DNA of 64,000 nt, taken from contig OX387607.1 of assembly GCA_947568835.1 (NCBI GenBank), forward strand, positions 9,811,701 to 9,875,700. The letters run 5' to 3'. The notes below the pieces were generated by a model, which ran no database searches, was not told the origin of the DNA, and was given only the letters and a program-made list of their open reading frames with translations. Made by a program: the position numbers and the translations under genes. The DNA is from Protonemura montana. Lineage: Eukaryota; Arthropoda; Insecta; Plecoptera; Nemouridae. Within the stretch, counting starts at the first letter, position 1. Every line of letters begins with the position of its first letter. Positions 61,442 through 64,000 of the stretch are shown one piece after another.

Positions 61442-61730
61442 AATATACCTACAAATTTTATGATTTTCTGTGATGATTTTCTTATGATTTTTTCTTATGA
61501 TCTGTTAATCGTAGACGAAAATCATTCTTCATGTACTAATCTGTAAACTACCATTTTATACTTTTATAAATACTGATTAAAAACTTCATTTCAGGTATAT
61601 GACTCAACACATAGGCATGTTCCATAACAGAATTACTTACCGCATCTAACTTCCAATTGTAAGATTCGCAACCAAGTTTTTTTATATCTTGAGACACACT
61701 TTCCATCTCATGTTCAGCTTAATATTATGT

Positions 61731-61736
61731 AAAAAA
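61731..61736 (-). terminator. Pol III terminator of tRNA-Thr
   Basis: Six T residues on the minus strand begin about five bases after the tRNA discriminator base, as expected for RNA polymerase III termination. Confidence 0.85.
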
Positions 61737-61741
61737 TCGAC

Positions 61742-61813
61742 TGCCCCCTATGAGGTTTGAACTCATGACCCCTGGTTTACAAGACCAGTGCTCTACCACT
61801 GAGCTAAGGAGGC
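61742..61813 (-). tRNA. tRNA-Thr (anticodon TGT)
   Basis: The minus strand folds into a complete cloverleaf of 72 bases with no intron. The acceptor GCCTCCT pairs with AGGGGGC (one G-U pair). The D arm is GCTC-AGTGGTA-GAGC, the anticodon arm CTGGT-CTTGTAA-ACCAG places TGT at 34-36, and the T arm is ATGAG-TTCAAAC-CTCAT. The A box (TAGCTCAGTGG) and B box (AGTTCAAACC) are intact, and a Pol III terminator follows. All stems pair, unlike the tRNA-like relics elsewhere in this window, so this is probably a functional gene. Confidence 0.95.
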
Positions 61814-64000
61814 GATATGTATCAATACCACTCATCATAACTTAACGCAACCACTAATATTACATGCAATATGAAATAAATTACGTCATCTTTACCTCCA
61901 TGCAAGTTAACTTATAGTTCCGCAGAGACCAGTGCACTCTATTAGCGAACGAAGGAAGTGCATTGCGGTCAAATTCGCCAGCTAATTAGATTGATTTTCA
62001 GACACAATCAGCATTTAACATTTTTTATGATTCTCACTGCAACTTTTTAACAAGTCAAATATCGACCGACAAATGTTTAAAACTAAACATGTTGTTGCAA
62101 AACCATCTTGTAATATTCATATCTTGATGTACGCAGAGAAATCTTCACGCGATAAATAGAAATACGTCACACCATCCAACACAATTATAAAAGATATAAC
62201 AAAGAAACGAATCCCTTTTATACGTTCAATGGCTTAAACCTGCTAGGTCATACCCATATAGTTTAGCGTAGGTGTTTTTATCGCTTTGATAGAGTGTATT
62301 CCCACTTTGATAATGTTGTGTTATGAATGACTTTTACCAACGAGGTTCCTCTACGGTTCCAATCTTGACCTAGGGGCGGCACATAGCTCACCTGTGACCC
62401 CGTGAGGTGAGATGTGCTATGTGAGGTGTGGTCATTTTGCTGCGATGTACAAGGAAGAAGACATTGCCGCCTATATTCCGATTGATGGCCACATTGTTAT
62501 CGTCTTAAACATACGCATCAGTGTTTTATATGTGTACTTGTTAAATTAATGACCAGAGTAATTACTCTCTCATTACGCTGTGTAATTGTGTGATTATCTT
62601 GGAAATTTGCATTGTATCTGACGGGTAAGAAATTATTATTAACCATATGGGCAATGGTTACGTGGGCAGTTGACCAAAGTTCAATCAAAAACTAGAAGTA
62701 CATAACTTTTTTACTTTCTTCGCTGTAAAATGTGAAATTATACAGAATTTTTGTAAATGTTATGTAATATTACCAAATGAGGAACATTTAATGTATCCAA
62801 TACAAGGGTTATTCCTTCGTTACTCCTCGCCAGCTCTCCTTCGTTAACGAATGAGATTACAGCAAAAAGTGGCTGAGAAATCAGATTTTTAATTTTTTTT
62901 TGTCTATTATTTCGAGACTGAGATGTCTTACCGTCTTAGAGATGTAATTGTTTCTTGATCCATGCTTTCGTCACGATGTCACACTCTCGTTCAGACTCCT
63001 GATCTCGCTCCTCACGGACAGATTGTTAACCCTGCACTCAGCCTTGATAGACTATCCCGCATTGCAGCAAAGCAGCCTTGGTTGCGTAACCACTAGAAAC
63101 AATCTTTCTTGTTAGGTCTTCGATAGCGCACCTTAGTTTGGTATATTAATGTGAAAAAACAGACAACAATTATTTGCATCGATATGGTAATAATATATGT
63201 GTTTCTTTTGTTGCAGGCATGGCAAAAGAAATTGGATACGCACGGCATTCGTTTGCAAACGAATTAAAAAAAAATAACAACTGAATGGTAAGCCGCTTTA
63301 CTTTTGACCGTACTGTACACCAGCAAGAAAATTAAAACAGTACTTTTAGTACATTCCATCTTATACAGGTAACCATTTTCAGCTACCATTTTCAGAAGTG
63401 CTGGGATATTTTCTAAATTCTGTTTTATGCCCCCCTCTTCATCAGAGAAACGCAACGTTATGCTTTTTATGATATATTTATCTACAATTCGTCAGGGAAT
63501 GCGAATTATTTTGCTTCCTAAATGTGTGAATTATCTTTATGTTGTCGTAAAACACAATAAGCTAGCTTGGGGGTTGCATAAGCAGGCCCCTGGCGTAGTT
63601 CAAAGTACGACCGATAGATGGAGATAGCTCGTGGACTCAGTTCCGTCAACCCCTAGACATGTCGCTACTCTGTCAAACCGCGAAATGTCCGTTTGTTCTT
63701 CGCTAGTTGTCAGCTAAATATTTACCAGTTCACTGCAATAATGGCGATGTTTTGTAAGAAAGTACGTTGATAGCAAAACAAGCGTCTTACATCGAGTTAC
63801 ACACGGATTTATGACACTTTTGTGTTAAATTTTTCTGGGCCAAATTAAGTGTTATTTCGTCTTTACTCTTTTACAAGCAATTTTTAGCTCTTCTAGTCTC
63901 TACAAAATTTTTTACAATGAACTTTTATATGTTTAACGCTCAAGGAAGTTGTAAAGCTTTCAACGGACTTGGCTCCTCTACGTAACGCGGCACCTCCACC
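61814..64000. other. Non-coding end of the window
   Basis: Only the hairpin at 62380-62423 stands out. The open frames are short and have no motifs. Confidence 0.45.
62380..62423 (+). repeat. Imperfect inverted repeat (hairpin)
   Basis: The left arm CACATAGCTCACCT (62380-62393) pairs with the right arm AGGTGAG-ATGTG-CTATGTG (62405-62423), leaving a five-base bulge and an 11-base loop. No T-run or gene adjoins it. Confidence 0.7.

Noticed and set aside
1..64000. CRISPR array, bacterial operon, integrated virus or toxin gene
   Set aside because: No regularly spaced short repeats with spacers, no gene clusters and no viral or toxin protein resemblance were seen; intron, SINE and tRNA features are eukaryotic.

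Overview
The window looks like AT-rich nuclear DNA from an invertebrate animal, and an arthropod is the best guess. The supports are: a protein-coding gene with a canonical spliceosomal GT-AG intron; a doublecortin-kinase architecture, which is known from animals; a nuclear-type tRNA-Thr with internal A and B boxes and a Pol III T-run terminator; SINEs with a 5S rRNA-derived head; non-LTR retrotransposon remnants; and short interstitial runs of TTAGG, the arthropod-type telomere unit. The arthropod assignment is inference; nothing here fixes a species.

Only one protein-coding gene is clear. It is a doublecortin-like kinase (DCLK family) on the minus strand at 12995-14920, with two exons and a 204-bp intron, 573 codons, two DCX domains and a kinase domain. 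The catalytic loop Lys and the DFG Gly are replaced. The only confident RNA gene is tRNA-Thr(TGT) on the minus strand at 61742-61813.

The rest is mostly non-coding and rich in mobile-element debris. Four groups were recognised by comparing copies within the window. (1) A 5S-headed SINE family with about 12 copies or fragments on both strands, at about 1, 0.73, 3.8, 10.0, 22.0, 28.3, 28.6, 33.0, 36.4, 43.8, 51.9 and 59.4 kb; the copy at 22 kb carries three 5S heads in tandem with an exact 92-bp period. (2) A DNA-transposon-like MITE family with CAGAGG-type terminal inverted repeats, at 35.2, 45.4, 60.35 and 61.1 kb. (3) A dispersed family of about 310 bp containing GGCGCCACCGGT, at 6.5, 38.3 and 53.8 kb; the first copy is split by a 326-bp tRNA-containing insertion flanked by 13-bp direct repeats. 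(4) Two non-LTR retrotransposon fragments, at 24.3-24.7 kb (C-terminal end of the ORF) and 28.7-29.1 kb (broken reverse transcriptase).

Layout: 0-12.8 kb, SINEs, simple repeats and the tRNA-containing insertion; 12.8-14.9 kb, the kinase gene; 15-22 kb, little recognisable; 22-34 kb, the trimeric SINE and LINE remnants; 34-60 kb, scattered repeats in a gene-poor stretch; 60-62 kb, a cluster of MITEs, a tRNA-like relic and the tRNA-Thr gene; 62-64 kb, nothing firm. Apart from the kinase, most short open frames in this AT-rich DNA look like chance. No multi-gene system such as an operon, CRISPR array or defence island is present.
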